Source of the DNA: Terasakiella sp. SH-1
GTDB taxonomy: Bacteria; Pseudomonadota; Alphaproteobacteria; Rhodospirillales; Terasakiellaceae
Direction of reading: 5' to 3'
Length of the DNA stretch: 64,000 nt
Assembly (NCBI RefSeq): GCF_004564135.1
Contig: NZ_CP038255.1
Coordinates: 3,645,501-3,709,500 of the forward strand
Of the stretch, positions 36,173 through 46,513 are shown piece by piece. The position numbers were made by a program, and so were the translations under genes. Below the pieces are notes generated by a model. The model saw only the letters and a program-made list of their open reading frames with translations. It did not search any database and was not told where the DNA came from. Position 1 is the first letter of the stretch, and each line of letters opens with the position of its first letter.

Positions 36173-37105
36173 ATGACCACTGTTGATAAGTCCCCCATGA
36201 CGCAAGAAGATTATCTCTCTCAGGCTGTGACCCTGTCTGAGGCCCTGCCTTATATGCAGCGCTATGCGGGTGAAACCGTGGTGATTAAATATGGCGGGCA
36301 TGCCATGGGTGATCCGGAACTGGCAAAACTGTTTGCCAAGGATATCGTGCTGCTTAAACAAGTCGGCATTAACCCGGTTGTTGTGCATGGCGGCGGGCCG
36401 CAAATTGGCAATATGCTCAAACGTCTGGAAGTGGAAACCAACTTCATTGACGGGCTGCGTGTCACAGATCAAGCCACCATTGATGTGGCTGAGATGGTCT
36501 TGTCCGGTTCCATCAACAAATCCATCGTCGCCAATATCAATGAGGCTGGTGGCTTCGCTGTGGGGCTGAGTGGGAAAGATGGCTCACTCATTCGTGCAAA
36601 AAAACTGCATCGCACCAAAAAAGACCCGGAATCCAATATTGAAAAAGTTCTGGATCTTGGTTTTGTTGGCGAACCGGATGTGGTGACGCCGCATATTCTG
36701 GATGTCTTTCTTGATTCAGACATCATTCCGGTGGTGGCCCCTATTGGCGTGGGCCCCAATGGTGAGACTTACAACATCAATGCCGATACGGCTGCGGGCG
36801 CTATTGCTTCTGCCATTGATGCCAAACGCTTGTTGATGCTGACCGATATCGCAGGCGTTTTGGATGGCGATAAAAACCTCATTCAGGAAATGAACGCTCT
36901 TGAAGCGCGTGATATGATTGCTGATGGTACCATTAACGGCGGCATGATCCCAAAAATCGAGACCTGTCTGTCTGCGGTTGAACCTAAAGACGAGGTGCCG
37001 GGTGTGAATGCGGCTGTCATTATGGATGGCCGCGTGCCCCATGCGGTTCTGCTGGAAATCTTCACTGAACACGGTGCAGGGACCATGATCCGTTCTGTGG
37101 AATAA
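36173..37105 (+). CDS. argB: Acetylglutamate kinase
   Basis: A 310-residue amino-acid kinase that phosphorylates N-acetylglutamate in arginine synthesis. Motifs are [30 protein letters not shown] and [10 protein letters not shown]. The N-terminal helix (about 1-30) is typical of the hexameric, arginine-inhibited form. It ends at a strong bidirectional terminator shared with the ETF-QO gene. Confidence 0.97.
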   Translation: MTTVDKSPMTQEDYLSQAVTLSEALPYMQRYAGETVVIKYGGHAMGDPELAKLFAKDIVLLKQVGINPVVVHGGGPQIGNMLKRLEVETNFIDGLRVTDQATIDVAEMVLSGSINKSIVANINEAGGFAVGLSGKDGSLIRAKKLHRTKKDPESNIEKVLDLGFVGEPDVVTPHILDVFLDSDIIPVVAPIGVGPNGETYNINADTAAGAIASAIDAKRLLMLTDIAGVLDGDKNLIQEMNALEARDMIADGTINGGMIPKIETCLSAVEPKDEVPGVNAAVIMDGRVPHAVLLEIFTEHGAGTMIRSVE

Positions 37106-37130
37106 GTTTTATATAAGTAATACACAGATT

Positions 37131-37159
37131 AAAAAAGGGAGCCATTTGGCTCCCTTTTT
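37131..37159. terminator. Bidirectional terminator between argB and ETF-QO
   Basis: AAAAAGGGAGCC and GGCTCCCTTTTT pair perfectly over 12 bp around ATTT. A T-run follows the stem on both strands, so it can end both convergent transcripts. Confidence 0.95.
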
Positions 37160-37169
37160 CGTGGTGAAC

Positions 37170-38819
37170 TTACATGTTCGGGTAATTGGGACCGCCCATA
37201 CCTTCCGGTGTGGTCCAGTTGATATTCTGGGTCGGGTCTTTGATGTCACATGTCTTACAGTGCAGGCAGTTGGCAAAGTTGATTTGCAGCTTTTTCTGGC
37301 CTTCGTTCTCTTCATCATCGAGATATTCATAAACACCGGCCGGGCAGAAGCGCACTTCCGGGCCTTCATATTTTGCCCAGTTGACAGACAAGGCAAGGGA
37401 CTCATCAGCCAGTTTTAAATGACAGGGCTGTGTTTCTTCATGGGCGGTGTTCGAAATAAAGACAGAGGATAATTTATCAAAACTGATTTTCCCATCCGGC
37501 TTGGGATAGTCGATCTTGGGCATGCTTGCCGCAGGCTTCAATGTTTCGTTATCAGCGTGCGGATGTTTCAGGGTCCAGGGCTCGCGACCACCTGTCAGAT
37601 AGGTTGTGAAGCCAGAATAGATCAAGCCACCCCAGAAGCCCCATTTGGCGAAGCTTGGGCGGATGTTACGGACTTTATAAAGCTCATCCCACACATAAGA
37701 GGCTTTCATGTTGGCGCTATATTGTGTGGGTTCTGTTGCCACATTTTCATCTTCTGACGTACAGAGGTCGAAAATCGCCTTGGCTGCTTCGATACCGGAT
37801 TGCATGGCATTATGGGTGCCTTTGATCTTCGGTACGTTCAGGAAGCCGGCAGAACAACCGACAATACAGCCGCCTGGGAAAGTCAGTTTCGGGATGGACT
37901 GGAAGCCCCCTTCGTTCAGCGCACGTGCGCCATAGGCAATACGGCGACCGCCTTCAAAAGTTTTGCGAATTTCCGGGTGTGTTTTAAAACGCTGGAATTC
38001 ATCAAACGGGGAGAGGTGCGGGTTGGCATAATCCAGACCAACCACAAAGCCAACAGCCACCTGATTGTTATCAATGTGATAGAGGAAAGAGCCCCCATAA
38101 GTGTTGCTATCCATCGGCCAGCCTGTGGTGTGAACGATCTTGCCTTCGGAATGTTTCTCCGGATCAATTTCCCACAGTTCCTTGATGCCGATCCCGAATG
38201 TTTGCGGGTCGCAATCTTTACGCAGGTCAAACTTGTTAAACAGCGTCTTGGTCAGGGAACCACGTACCCCTTCGGCAAAGATGGTGTATTTGGCATGCAG
38301 TTCCACACCCGGTTCAAAGTTCGGCCCTTCGGAGCCATCTTTTTCACGGCCCATGTCGCCTGTGGCGATGCCTTTAACTGAACCGTCTTCGTTATAGAGA
38401 ACTTCACAGGCAGCAAAGCCGGGATAGACTTCCACGCCCATTTCTTCGGCCTGTTCGCCCAGCCAGCGACAGACATTGCCCAGGGAAACAATATAGTTGC
38501 CATGGTTGTTCATCTGTGGCGGTGTTGGCAGCTTTTTAAAACCTGTTTCAGACAGATGCAGGAAAGAATCTTCCTTGGCTTCAACGGTGAGTGGGGCACC
38601 TTTTTCTTTCCAATCTGGGAAGAGATGGGCCAGAGGACCAGTTTCAATAACCGCACCGGACAGGATGTGTGCGCCGATTTCAGAACCTTTTTCCACCACA
38701 CAGACGGTTACTTCTTTTTCGTTTTCCTGTGCGAGCTGGCTGAGTTTAATCGCCGCAGACAGGCCAGAGGGGCCACCGCCAACGATTACAACATCAAATT
38801 CCATGGATTCACGTTCCAT
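37170..38819 (-). CDS. Electron transfer flavoprotein-ubiquinone oxidoreductase
   Basis: A 549-residue membrane-associated FAD and 4Fe-4S enzyme passing electrons from ETF to ubiquinone during fatty acid and amino acid oxidation. The FAD motif is [14 protein letters not shown] near the start. The C-terminal cluster ligands are C in [10 protein letters not shown] and the [12 protein letters not shown] stretch, followed by [14 protein letters not shown]. In-frame starts exist upstream (38837); the ATG at 38819 has AAGGAAA at good spacing. The two ETF subunit genes are not in the window. Confidence 0.96.
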   Translation of the reverse strand: MERESMEFDVVIVGGGPSGLSAAIKLSQLAQENEKEVTVCVVEKGSEIGAHILSGAVIETGPLAHLFPDWKEKGAPLTVEAKEDSFLHLSETGFKKLPTPPQMNNHGNYIVSLGNVCRWLGEQAEEMGVEVYPGFAACEVLYNEDGSVKGIATGDMGREKDGSEGPNFEPGVELHAKYTIFAEGVRGSLTKTLFNKFDLRKDCDPQTFGIGIKELWEIDPEKHSEGKIVHTTGWPMDSNTYGGSFLYHIDNNQVAVGFVVGLDYANPHLSPFDEFQRFKTHPEIRKTFEGGRRIAYGARALNEGGFQSIPKLTFPGGCIVGCSAGFLNVPKIKGTHNAMQSGIEAAKAIFDLCTSEDENVATEPTQYSANMKASYVWDELYKVRNIRPSFAKWGFWGGLIYSGFTTYLTGGREPWTLKHPHADNETLKPAASMPKIDYPKPDGKISFDKLSSVFISNTAHEETQPCHLKLADESLALSVNWAKYEGPEVRFCPAGVYEYLDDEENEGQKKLQINFANCLHCKTCDIKDPTQNINWTTPEGMGGPNYPNM

Positions 38820-38964
38820 AGTCCGGTTTCCTTCCAAATGTTTATAGAGTGAACTGTTCTATTTGCGAACATTATTAGCACTATTATGGAAGGGAACATA
38901 GAAAAAATGTACAAACTTGTGAACCTTTCTGTTCAAATATTCTAAATTTTGCTAGGTAAAACCT

Positions 38965-39843
38965 ATGAACCAGCAATCTGACAGCACATTTTCTGACCCG
39001 TTCAACCCAGAAAGCCTCTTAAAATGGTATCTGGAGATGGGGGTGGATGAAACAATTGGTGACGAATCCGTTGACCGATATGCGGCTACGGCTGAGCTTT
39101 TGGAACGCAAAAAAGCAGCAGCTCAGGTGCAACAGGCCCAACAGGCTCAACAGGGTGGACCTCGTGCCCCTATGATGGGAAAACCGGCTCCTGTTGCACA
39201 ACAGCAGGTGCAAGCCACAGATGAGATGGTGCATAGTGCTGTGGAAATGGCGCGCAAAGCCCAGTCGGTTGAAGAGTTGCGCGAGGCGGTCTTGTCCTTT
39301 GAGGGATGTCATTTGAAAAAGACGGCCATGAATACGGTCTTTGCCGATGGTAATCCCAAGGCGGATATTATGTTTATCGGTGAAGCCCCCGGCGCAGACG
39401 AGGACCGCCAAGGCGTGCCGTTTGTCGGGGCAAGTGGGAAATTGCTGGATAAAATGCTGCATTCTTGCGGGTTGGAAGATGAAGTTGGGGATCGCTCCAA
39501 AATCTATATTTCCAATGTTTTGTTCTGGCGACCACCGGGCAACCGTAACCCGACCTTAAGCGAGATCGCTGTTTGCCTGCCCTTTGTGGAACGTCATATC
39601 GAACTGGTTGACCCAAAAATGATCGTGATGTTAGGCGGGGCGGCGGCTAAGGCTGTGTTGGGGGTTCATGACGGGATTTCACGTTTGCGCGGGCGGTGGT
39701 TTACCCATGCCACACCGGGGCTATCACGCCCGGTGCAGGCCACAGCCTTGTTTCATCCCGCCTATTTATTACGCTCCCCGGCACAAAAAAGACGGGCCTG
39801 GGGGGACTTGTTGTCCATCGTTGAAAAGCTGGAAACGTTATAA
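38965..39843 (+). CDS. Uracil-DNA glycosylase family 4-like protein
   Basis: A 292-residue protein whose C-terminal 180 residues match the type-4 uracil-DNA glycosylase family: [17 protein letters not shown] from residue 139, RPPGNRNPT, and HPAYLL from H264. An N-terminal region of about 100 residues includes a Gln/Ala-rich linker ([10 protein letters not shown] at 54-63). The first Fe-S motif, usually CXXC, reads CHLK at C115, so the standard four-Cys cluster set may be incomplete. It should remove uracil from DNA, but activity and cluster content are uncertain. Confidence 0.88.
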   Translation: MNQQSDSTFSDPFNPESLLKWYLEMGVDETIGDESVDRYAATAELLERKKAAAQVQQAQQAQQGGPRAPMMGKPAPVAQQQVQATDEMVHSAVEMARKAQSVEELREAVLSFEGCHLKKTAMNTVFADGNPKADIMFIGEAPGADEDRQGVPFVGASGKLLDKMLHSCGLEDEVGDRSKIYISNVLFWRPPGNRNPTLSEIAVCLPFVERHIELVDPKMIVMLGGAAAKAVLGVHDGISRLRGRWFTHATPGLSRPVQATALFHPAYLLRSPAQKRRAWGDLLSIVEKLETL

Positions 39844-39846
39844 ATT

Positions 39847-39867
39847 CCGCAGAAACTTGCGGTTTTT
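39847..39867 (+). terminator. Short terminator after the uracil-DNA glycosylase gene
   Basis: CCGCA and TGCGG form a 5-bp stem with a 6-base loop, followed by five Ts, four bases after the stop codon. The remaining bases up to 39994 show no gene. Confidence 0.6.
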
Positions 39868-39994
39868 GGCAAAATCGGTTATTTTGTTGCCTAAACGTTG
39901 GGGACAGAGTATTTGCCTTTTAATATCAATGTGTTAAGGCGATATTTTGTAAATAACAAGATATAGTGTTTTAATATAGGCTTGCTTAATAGAT

Positions 39995-41794
39995 ATGGTA
40001 TCCAGAATCAAAAGCGCTGTTTTTGCAGTCGGGCTTGCAACGGGACTGTTTTGCGCTCCCGTGGTCCATGGCGAAAATGTGCAACTTGCCGCCCTTGTTG
40101 AAGATTCTGTTTATGAGCTGGAAGCCGTTCAGCAATTGGATGAAACCAATCTGGCGCTATATCAGCAAGTTTTTCGCCTTCAGGAAAAAGGTCATTGGAA
40201 AAAGGCTGATAAGCTGATTGCCAAGATCACGGACCGCACGCTGATGGGCCATGTGCAGGCCCAGCGATATTTGCATCCAACCAAATATCGGTCGCGCTAT
40301 AAAGAGCTGCGCCGCTGGTTAGTGAAATACCATGATCATCCACAAGCCAAACAGATTTACAAGCTGGCGAAAAAACGCCGCCCGAAAAATGCCTTGGCAC
40401 CGAAACGTCCAACTGGGCAATATCTGAGTGGGTCCGGTTATGATGCCACAGGCCATGCTGATAAAGTCTATGCCCCGCGCAAACGTTTAAGTAAGGCCAA
40501 GGCACGCAAGGCCGCCAGCTATACCCGCAAGATGCGCTATTATACCCGCAAGGGCTGGACCAAATCCGTTAAAAACCTGCTGCGCACTCGCGAAGTGCAT
40601 CAGCTGTTGCACCCCGGCCAAATTGATCAGGCCCGCACATGGCTGGCGGCAGGCTATTATGCCGATGGGTTGGATAAATGGGCTTATGAATGGGCGAACA
40701 AGGCGGTGAAACGGTCCGGTAAATATATCCCCACAGCGCATTGGATTGCTGGTCTGGCCTCCTGGCGGATGGGGGATTTGGTCCATGCGGCGATGCATTT
40801 TGAAAAAATCACCCATTCCCATTATTCTTCTGACTGGATGATTTCTGCCGGGGCCTATTGGGCAGCACGTTCTTATTTGCTGGAACGTCAGCCGGAAAAG
40901 GTGAATGAATGGCTGGTCAAGGCGGCGTCTTATCCACGTACGTTCTATGGGCAGTTGGCGAATCGCTCTTTGGGGTATGAAACCGTCTTTGACTGGCGCA
41001 TCCCCAATATTGATACCAAGGCTTTGTCTTCCTTGCAGACGCAGCGTGCCGGGCGTCGCGCACTGGCCCTGTTACAGGTGGGGCAAGATGAAATGGCGGA
41101 AAAAGAATTCCGCAAAGCTTATGCCAAGGCCGATGATAAGGCGCGGGTTGCCATGTTGAATGTGGCCATGCGGGCCAATATGCCGTCTTTTTCCATGCGT
41201 TTGGCGTCTCAGTTGGCGCGCAAAGGGGTCGAGGTGCCTGACAGTGCGTTGTACCCACTGCCCAAATGGCAACCGAAAAAAGGCTATAAGGTGGATCGCG
41301 CCTTGATTTTTGCCCTGATGCGTCAAGAATCGGGTTTTAATCCCAAGGCAAAATCCTATGCCGGGGCCAAGGGGCTAATGCAATTGATGCCGGGGACGGC
41401 CAGTTTTGTGGCACGTGATCGCCGTATGCGGTGGAGCAAAAAGATTTTTGAACCGGAAACCAATATTGGGCTGGGTCAGCGATACATCAAAATGTTGTTG
41501 CAAGAACGCCATATTAATGGCGATTTGTTCCATATGACAGCGGCCTGGAATGTGGGGCCGGGGAACCTGAATAAATGGAAACGCGGTGTGAAGTATCAGG
41601 ATGACCCGCTATTGTTTATCGAGAGCATTCCTTCGCGTGAAACACGTATCTTTATTGAGCGGGTGCTGACCAATTTCTGGATTTATCGCGACCGTATGGG
41701 GCAAGAGGCTCCGACTTTAGACGCAATTGCATCAGGTGCGTGGCCGATCTATAAAGAACAGGATCCAGCCTCAATTGAGCTGGCCCGCAATTAA
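39995..41794 (+). CDS. Soluble lytic murein transglycosylase (Slt70-like)
   Basis: A 599-residue periplasmic enzyme that cleaves peptidoglycan glycan strands to 1,6-anhydro products. A signal peptide (about 1-26, ending VVHG) is followed by a long alpha-superhelical region and a C-terminal SLT domain. The catalytic Glu is E445 in MRQESGFN, with GAKGLMQLMPGTA and AAWNVGPGNLNKW downstream. moaB follows after 14 bases. Confidence 0.94.
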   Translation: MVSRIKSAVFAVGLATGLFCAPVVHGENVQLAALVEDSVYELEAVQQLDETNLALYQQVFRLQEKGHWKKADKLIAKITDRTLMGHVQAQRYLHPTKYRSRYKELRRWLVKYHDHPQAKQIYKLAKKRRPKNALAPKRPTGQYLSGSGYDATGHADKVYAPRKRLSKAKARKAASYTRKMRYYTRKGWTKSVKNLLRTREVHQLLHPGQIDQARTWLAAGYYADGLDKWAYEWANKAVKRSGKYIPTAHWIAGLASWRMGDLVHAAMHFEKITHSHYSSDWMISAGAYWAARSYLLERQPEKVNEWLVKAASYPRTFYGQLANRSLGYETVFDWRIPNIDTKALSSLQTQRAGRRALALLQVGQDEMAEKEFRKAYAKADDKARVAMLNVAMRANMPSFSMRLASQLARKGVEVPDSALYPLPKWQPKKGYKVDRALIFALMRQESGFNPKAKSYAGAKGLMQLMPGTASFVARDRRMRWSKKIFEPETNIGLGQRYIKMLLQERHINGDLFHMTAAWNVGPGNLNKWKRGVKYQDDPLLFIESIPSRETRIFIERVLTNFWIYRDRMGQEAPTLDAIASGAWPIYKEQDPASIELARN

Positions 41795-41808
41795 GGAAAT
41801 AAAGAACA

Positions 41809-42345
41809 ATGTCACAAATTCATGGGGAACGTGCGTTCCAGTCGCTCAATATCGCCATCATCACGGTTTCTGATACGCGCACATTTGAAAATGATAAATC
41901 CGGCGATACCTTGGCCGGGCGTATCGAAGGGGCTGGCCATAAAGTCTTTGAACGGTTGATTTTGAAAGATGATTGTGAGGCGTTGGCAGAACAGTTGCGC
42001 ACATGGTCTAACAATCCGGAAATCGACGTGGTGATCACCACGGGTGGCACAGGGGTGACAGGGCGTGATGTGACACCGGAAGCTTTTAAAATGGTGATTG
42101 AAAAGGAAATCCCCGGTTTTGGCGAGATTTTCCGCATGATCTCTTATCAAAAAATCAAAACATCGACCATCCAGTCCCGTGCCATGGCAGGGCTTGCCAA
42201 TGCGACCTATATGTTTGCACTGCCAGGTTCCAGCGGGGCGGTGAAAGATGCCTGGGACGATATCTTGGTTCATCAGCTGGATGCACGCACACGTCCCTGT
42301 AATTTTGTGGAACTGATGCCGCGCCTGAATGAACATTTAGGTTAA
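41809..42345 (+). CDS. moaB: Molybdenum cofactor biosynthesis protein MoaB/MogA family
   Basis: A 178-residue MPT-binding protein that adenylylates molybdopterin during cofactor synthesis. Motifs are SDTRTFENDKSGD, the TTGGTGVTGRDVTPEA loop and FALPGSSGAVKDAWD. It lies just after the lytic transglycosylase and may share its transcript; no other moa genes are near. Confidence 0.92.
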   Translation: MSQIHGERAFQSLNIAIITVSDTRTFENDKSGDTLAGRIEGAGHKVFERLILKDDCEALAEQLRTWSNNPEIDVVITTGGTGVTGRDVTPEAFKMVIEKEIPGFGEIFRMISYQKIKTSTIQSRAMAGLANATYMFALPGSSGAVKDAWDDILVHQLDARTRPCNFVELMPRLNEHLG

Positions 42346-42367
42346 GTGAAATAATCTTATTTTACTT
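42344..42367 (+). terminator. AT-rich hairpin at the moaB end
   Basis: AAGTGAAATAA and TTATTTTACTT pair over 11 bp (one G-T) around TC, overlapping the moaB stop codon. It is AT-rich, so a weak transcript end at best. Confidence 0.4.
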
Positions 42368-42454
42368 CTGGTGTCATAAGCGTTGTAAGCTGCCAGATAT
42401 TGCATTTATACTCTGATGTTCGGTAGGGAATAATCAGAAATAGGCAATAGGCGC

Positions 42455-44344
42455 GTGCCGGATCATAATCAACAGGGGCAAAGTGACCAACGCATACGGG
42501 CCATTTTGGAACGTGGGCCAGCAGTGATGTATCACTGCGAGGAATATTGGGACTATGGCATTAATTACATCAGTCCCAATATTACGGATTTAAGTGGCTG
42601 GCAGCCCGCTGATTTCACAGAAAATAGCATTTTCCGTTTGGAGATCATTCATCCAGACGACCAAAAACGTGTTCAAAAAGAGATCCAATCCCTTTTTGAT
42701 ACGGGACATCAGGTGCATGAATACCGTCTGCGCAAAAAAGATGGTGACTACATCTGGGTTATGGATGAAGTGCGCAGTCTGCAAAATGAAGCAGGCGGGT
42801 TTGACGGGCTGGTTGGATATCTTAGCGATATCACTGAATTAAAGGCAACTGAGCGTTCTTTGCGTGAAAGTGAATTACGTCACCGCACTATTTTTGAAAC
42901 TGTTTTGGAAGGTATCATCACCATTGATTGCCGTGGGACCATTCATGACTTTAATAAAGCGGCAGAAAAAATATTTGGATATCACCCTGATCAGGTCGTG
43001 GGGAAAAATATTTCCTGCCTGATGCCGGAACCTTTTGCCAGCAGACATGATGATTTTTTGGCCCGTTATCTGGAAACGGGAGAGGCCCGTGTGGTGGGTA
43101 TCGGGCGTACAGTTATGGGGAAACGTTCCGATGACAGTACATTTGAAATGAACCTGTCTGTTTCAGAAGTCAATTTACCGGATGGAAAATATTTCATTGG
43201 GGCCGTGCGTGATATTTCAAAGCAGCTTCAAGCCGAGCAAGCCTTAAGGCGAAGTCAGGAACGTCTGCGTATGAGCCAGAAATTTGGCAAAATCGGGACG
43301 TGGGACTGGCATATTGCAGATGGCAAACTCTATTGGTCAGATCAGGTTTTTCCCATTTTGGGACGGATGAATGACGGGGAGGAACTCCGCAGCGAGCGTC
43401 TGGTGGACTGGATTTATCCTGAAGATCTGGAGAAAGTAAAAGCCGCCTTGTTGCAATGTCTCAAACAAGGGGTGCGTTTTGATAGTGAACATCGGGTCGT
43501 CTGGCCCGATGGGACGGTGCGTTGGGTCCATGAACAAGGCGATGTGGTCCGCAATGCCGAACATAGGGCCATACGCATGGTCGGTGTGATCCATGATGTT
43601 ACGGAAAAACAGCACCGGGAAGAAGAATTGCATGAGGCGAAAAAACTGGCAGATGGGGCCAATAAGGCAAAGTCGGAATTTTTATCGCGCATGAGCCATG
43701 AACTTAGGACACCACTAAATGCCATTTTAGGGTTCGCCCAGCTTTTGGCGATGAGTGGAAGGCACCCTTTGTCAGAACGTCAGCAAGGACAGGTCAATCA
43801 AATTGTCACGGCCGGGAACCATTTGATGGAACTCATTAATGAAGTGCTGGATCTGGCCCGTATTGAGGCCGGGCGCTTGGCCTTATCTATTGAGCCTGTT
43901 GAAATGGCCCCGGTCTTGGCGGAATGTCGCGACCTGACGGAACCTTTGGCTTTGGAAAAAAAGATCAATCTGGTTTTTGCGGACCCCTTGATTGATCGTT
44001 TGCAGGTGGATCGAATGCGATTAAAGCAGATTTTGATTAATTTGCTGAGCAACGCCATTAAATATAATGAGGTTGGCGGGTTTGTTCATTTGGAGCTGAA
44101 AAAGGTCGATGCAAGTTGGGTTGAAATATCCATTAGTGATGACGGGCAGGGGATTGACCCTAGCCAGCATGACCAAATTTTTACCCCTTTTAATCGCTTG
44201 GGGGCTGAACGTTCACAAATTGAAGGGACAGGGATCGGTCTGACCCTGACAAAACAATTGGTTGAAGCAATGAATGGGATGATCGGTTTTGACAGTATTC
44301 CCGGTGAGGGGACAACATTCTGGGTCAGGATGCCGATTGCTTAG
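42455..44344 (+). CDS. Multi-PAS sensor histidine kinase
   Basis: A 629-residue soluble kinase: three PAS/PAC modules (about 15-130, 139-260 and 280-385), a HisKA domain with H415 in SHELRTPLNAI, and an HATPase domain with NLLSNAIKYNE and GTGIGLTLTKQLVE. No TM segment is present, so it senses something in the cytoplasm or at the membrane through a PAS ligand. The start is GTG; the next in-frame ATG would remove part of PAS1. The HD-GYP regulator gene 38 bases downstream is the probable partner. Confidence 0.92.
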   Translation: MPDHNQQGQSDQRIRAILERGPAVMYHCEEYWDYGINYISPNITDLSGWQPADFTENSIFRLEIIHPDDQKRVQKEIQSLFDTGHQVHEYRLRKKDGDYIWVMDEVRSLQNEAGGFDGLVGYLSDITELKATERSLRESELRHRTIFETVLEGIITIDCRGTIHDFNKAAEKIFGYHPDQVVGKNISCLMPEPFASRHDDFLARYLETGEARVVGIGRTVMGKRSDDSTFEMNLSVSEVNLPDGKYFIGAVRDISKQLQAEQALRRSQERLRMSQKFGKIGTWDWHIADGKLYWSDQVFPILGRMNDGEELRSERLVDWIYPEDLEKVKAALLQCLKQGVRFDSEHRVVWPDGTVRWVHEQGDVVRNAEHRAIRMVGVIHDVTEKQHREEELHEAKKLADGANKAKSEFLSRMSHELRTPLNAILGFAQLLAMSGRHPLSERQQGQVNQIVTAGNHLMELINEVLDLARIEAGRLALSIEPVEMAPVLAECRDLTEPLALEKKINLVFADPLIDRLQVDRMRLKQILINLLSNAIKYNEVGGFVHLELKKVDASWVEISISDDGQGIDPSQHDQIFTPFNRLGAERSQIEGTGIGLTLTKQLVEAMNGMIGFDSIPGEGTTFWVRMPIA

Positions 44345-44382
44345 TCTCTATATAAAAATGATAAAATTTTAGGCGCGCCGAT

Positions 44383-45456
44383 ATGAATGAAATGAAACAA
44401 AAGGTCCTGGACTGCTGCATTCTGGTGGTGGATGACAAACCGGCAAATGTCATGTTGCTTGAGCAGCTTCTTGAAGAAGAGGGCTATGGAAATGTCATTT
44501 CAACGACGGATTCCCGCGAGGTTCTCAATATTTATCAAAGCCGCCAGATTGATATGGTCTTGCTGGATATCCGTATGCCCTTCATGGATGGGCTTGAGGT
44601 GATGGAAGCGTTGAGGGAGGTCGTTGGTGAGGATGATTATTTGCCAATTCTGGTCCTGACAGCACAAACGGATATTGAAACCCATAAAAAAGCCTTGGCT
44701 GCAGGGGCGCGGGACTTTTTGACCAAACCGTTTCAGCCTTGGGAAGTTTTTCAACGTATCCATAATCTGTTGGAAACCCGCATTTTCTACAATAATCAAC
44801 GGGGTCGGGCAGATGAGCTGGAAATTCAGGTTCAAAAACGCACGCGTCAAATTCACGAGACCCAGCTTGAAGTCGTGCGTCGTTTGGGGCGTGCGGGGGA
44901 ATATCGGGATAATGAAACCGGGGCCCATGTGGTCCGCATGAGCAAAAGCTGTAAATTGCTCGCCCTTCGGGCAGGTTTGGGGGAAATATTTTCTGAGCTG
45001 ATTTTGCAGGCAAGCCCCATGCATGATGTGGGGAAAATTGGCATTCCCGATGACATCTTATTGAAACCGGGCCGTTTGGATGAAGATGAACGTTTGATTA
45101 TGAAACGCCATGTGGAAATTGGTGTGGATATTATTGGCGAATTTGACAGTGATATGTTGTCTTTGGCCCGCGAAATTGCACAGACGCATCATGAAAAATG
45201 GGACGGCAGTGGCTATCCACACGGTTTGTCAGGTGAAGAAATTCCGATTTCCGGGCGCATTTCGGCTATTTGTGATGTGTTTGATGCGCTGACATCAGAA
45301 CGTCCCTATAAAAAGGCTTGGAGTATTGAGGACGCACTCACATATCTTCAAGAAAATGCCGGGAGCCATTTCGACCCCCGCTTAGTTGTCCAATTTATCG
45401 AAATAATTCCTGAAATTTGTTCATTGCGTCTGGAACACCCGGACGAACAAGAGTAG
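44383..45456 (+). CDS. HD-GYP response regulator (c-di-GMP phosphodiesterase, RpfG-like)
   Basis: A 357-residue regulator with an N-terminal receiver (acidic pair in VVDDKP, phospho-acceptor D62 in LLDIRMP, Lys in LTKPF), a coiled linker and an HD-GYP domain. Key motifs are MHDVGKIGIPDDILLKPG and HHEKWDGSGYPHGLSGEEIP. It should hydrolyse c-di-GMP when phosphorylated, most likely by the kinase upstream. A PstS-like binding protein follows 42 bases on. Confidence 0.94.
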   Translation: MNEMKQKVLDCCILVVDDKPANVMLLEQLLEEEGYGNVISTTDSREVLNIYQSRQIDMVLLDIRMPFMDGLEVMEALREVVGEDDYLPILVLTAQTDIETHKKALAAGARDFLTKPFQPWEVFQRIHNLLETRIFYNNQRGRADELEIQVQKRTRQIHETQLEVVRRLGRAGEYRDNETGAHVVRMSKSCKLLALRAGLGEIFSELILQASPMHDVGKIGIPDDILLKPGRLDEDERLIMKRHVEIGVDIIGEFDSDMLSLAREIAQTHHEKWDGSGYPHGLSGEEIPISGRISAICDVFDALTSERPYKKAWSIEDALTYLQENAGSHFDPRLVVQFIEIIPEICSLRLEHPDEQE

Positions 45457-45498
45457 TATCCGGGCAAATTTTCAAGAATTTAGGACTTTTGAGCCACC

Positions 45499-46506
45499 AT
45501 GTTACGTTTTTGGGGCTGGGTATTGTTTTTTGCAGTACTCATTATGCCTTCGGTTGAGACAGCAGCGAATAATGAATTTCGTAAATCTATTCGGATTGTC
45601 GGGTCTTCGACTGTTTTTCCTTTTTCAGCCTATGTGGCGGAAAAATATCATCGCAAGACGGGGATTGCGTCTCCTGTTGTGGAATCCACAGGTTCCGGTG
45701 GCGGGATTAAGATGTTTTGTGCCGGAATTGGGAAACAGCACCCTGATATTGTGACCGCCTCACGCCGTATGAAAATTTCCGAAGTCCATAAGTGTGTCGA
45801 TCATAAAATTACGTCTATCGGCGAAGTGATGATCGGCTGGGATGGGATTATTCTGGCTGTTGCACGTCATGCACAGCCTTTTGAAATTAGTCAGAAGATT
45901 CTCTTCAAGGCACTGGCGCGGAAATTACCCATTGATGGTCAATGGGTAAATAACCCTCATACAAAATGGAATCATATCGACCCGGCGTTACCGGAGCAGC
46001 CTATTCAGGTCTTTGGGCCACCCCCGACATCAGGGACGCGTGATGTGTTTGTTGAAGAGGTGATGCTTAAGGCATGCCGCCAATTGTTGCAGCAACCTGA
46101 TATTGATAAAAGGCTGTGTGGCGATTTACGTGATGATGGTCATTATATTGATGCAGGGGAAGACGACGACCTGATTGTGCGTCGCCTTAACAACAACGCG
46201 CAAGCGATCGGTATTTTGGGCTATAATGCGGCTATGCGGCGTGAAAACCTGATTAAACCGTTATCGGTCAATGCAATTGCTCCGTCTTTTGAGACCATTT
46301 TGGATGCGACCTATCCCTTGAGTCGTCCCTTGTTCTTGTATGTGAAAAATGAACATATCAAGGTCCTGCCCAATATTCAGGACTATCTTGATGAGTTCTT
46401 AAGCGAGCAAGCGATTGGGGAAGAGGGATATTTGGTCGAAAAAGGATTGATCCCTCTCCTCAATAAAAATGCAGGCCCACGGGTTTTGAATCTGTCTTTA
46501 CAGTGA
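45499..46506 (+). CDS. Phosphate ABC transporter substrate-binding-like protein (PstS family)
   Basis: A 335-residue exported protein with an N-terminal signal (cleavage near ETAANN). It has the PstS fold marks IVGSSTVFPFSAYVAEKY, ESTGSGGGIKMFC and GPPPTSGTRDVF. Phosphate-type ligand binding is plausible. No pstCAB genes are adjacent; instead it follows a histidine kinase and HD-GYP regulator, so it may act in sensing rather than transport. That link is an inference from position. Confidence 0.88.
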   Translation: MLRFWGWVLFFAVLIMPSVETAANNEFRKSIRIVGSSTVFPFSAYVAEKYHRKTGIASPVVESTGSGGGIKMFCAGIGKQHPDIVTASRRMKISEVHKCVDHKITSIGEVMIGWDGIILAVARHAQPFEISQKILFKALARKLPIDGQWVNNPHTKWNHIDPALPEQPIQVFGPPPTSGTRDVFVEEVMLKACRQLLQQPDIDKRLCGDLRDDGHYIDAGEDDDLIVRRLNNNAQAIGILGYNAAMRRENLIKPLSVNAIAPSFETILDATYPLSRPLFLYVKNEHIKVLPNIQDYLDEFLSEQAIGEEGYLVEKGLIPLLNKNAGPRVLNLSLQ

Positions 46507-46513
46507 GATTTTC

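Noticed and set aside
38856-38870. Possible SOS box GTTC-N7-GAAC upstream of the uracil-DNA glycosylase gene
   Set aside because: The alphaproteobacterial LexA site is the direct repeat GTTC-N7-GTTC; this one is inverted, so it does not match.
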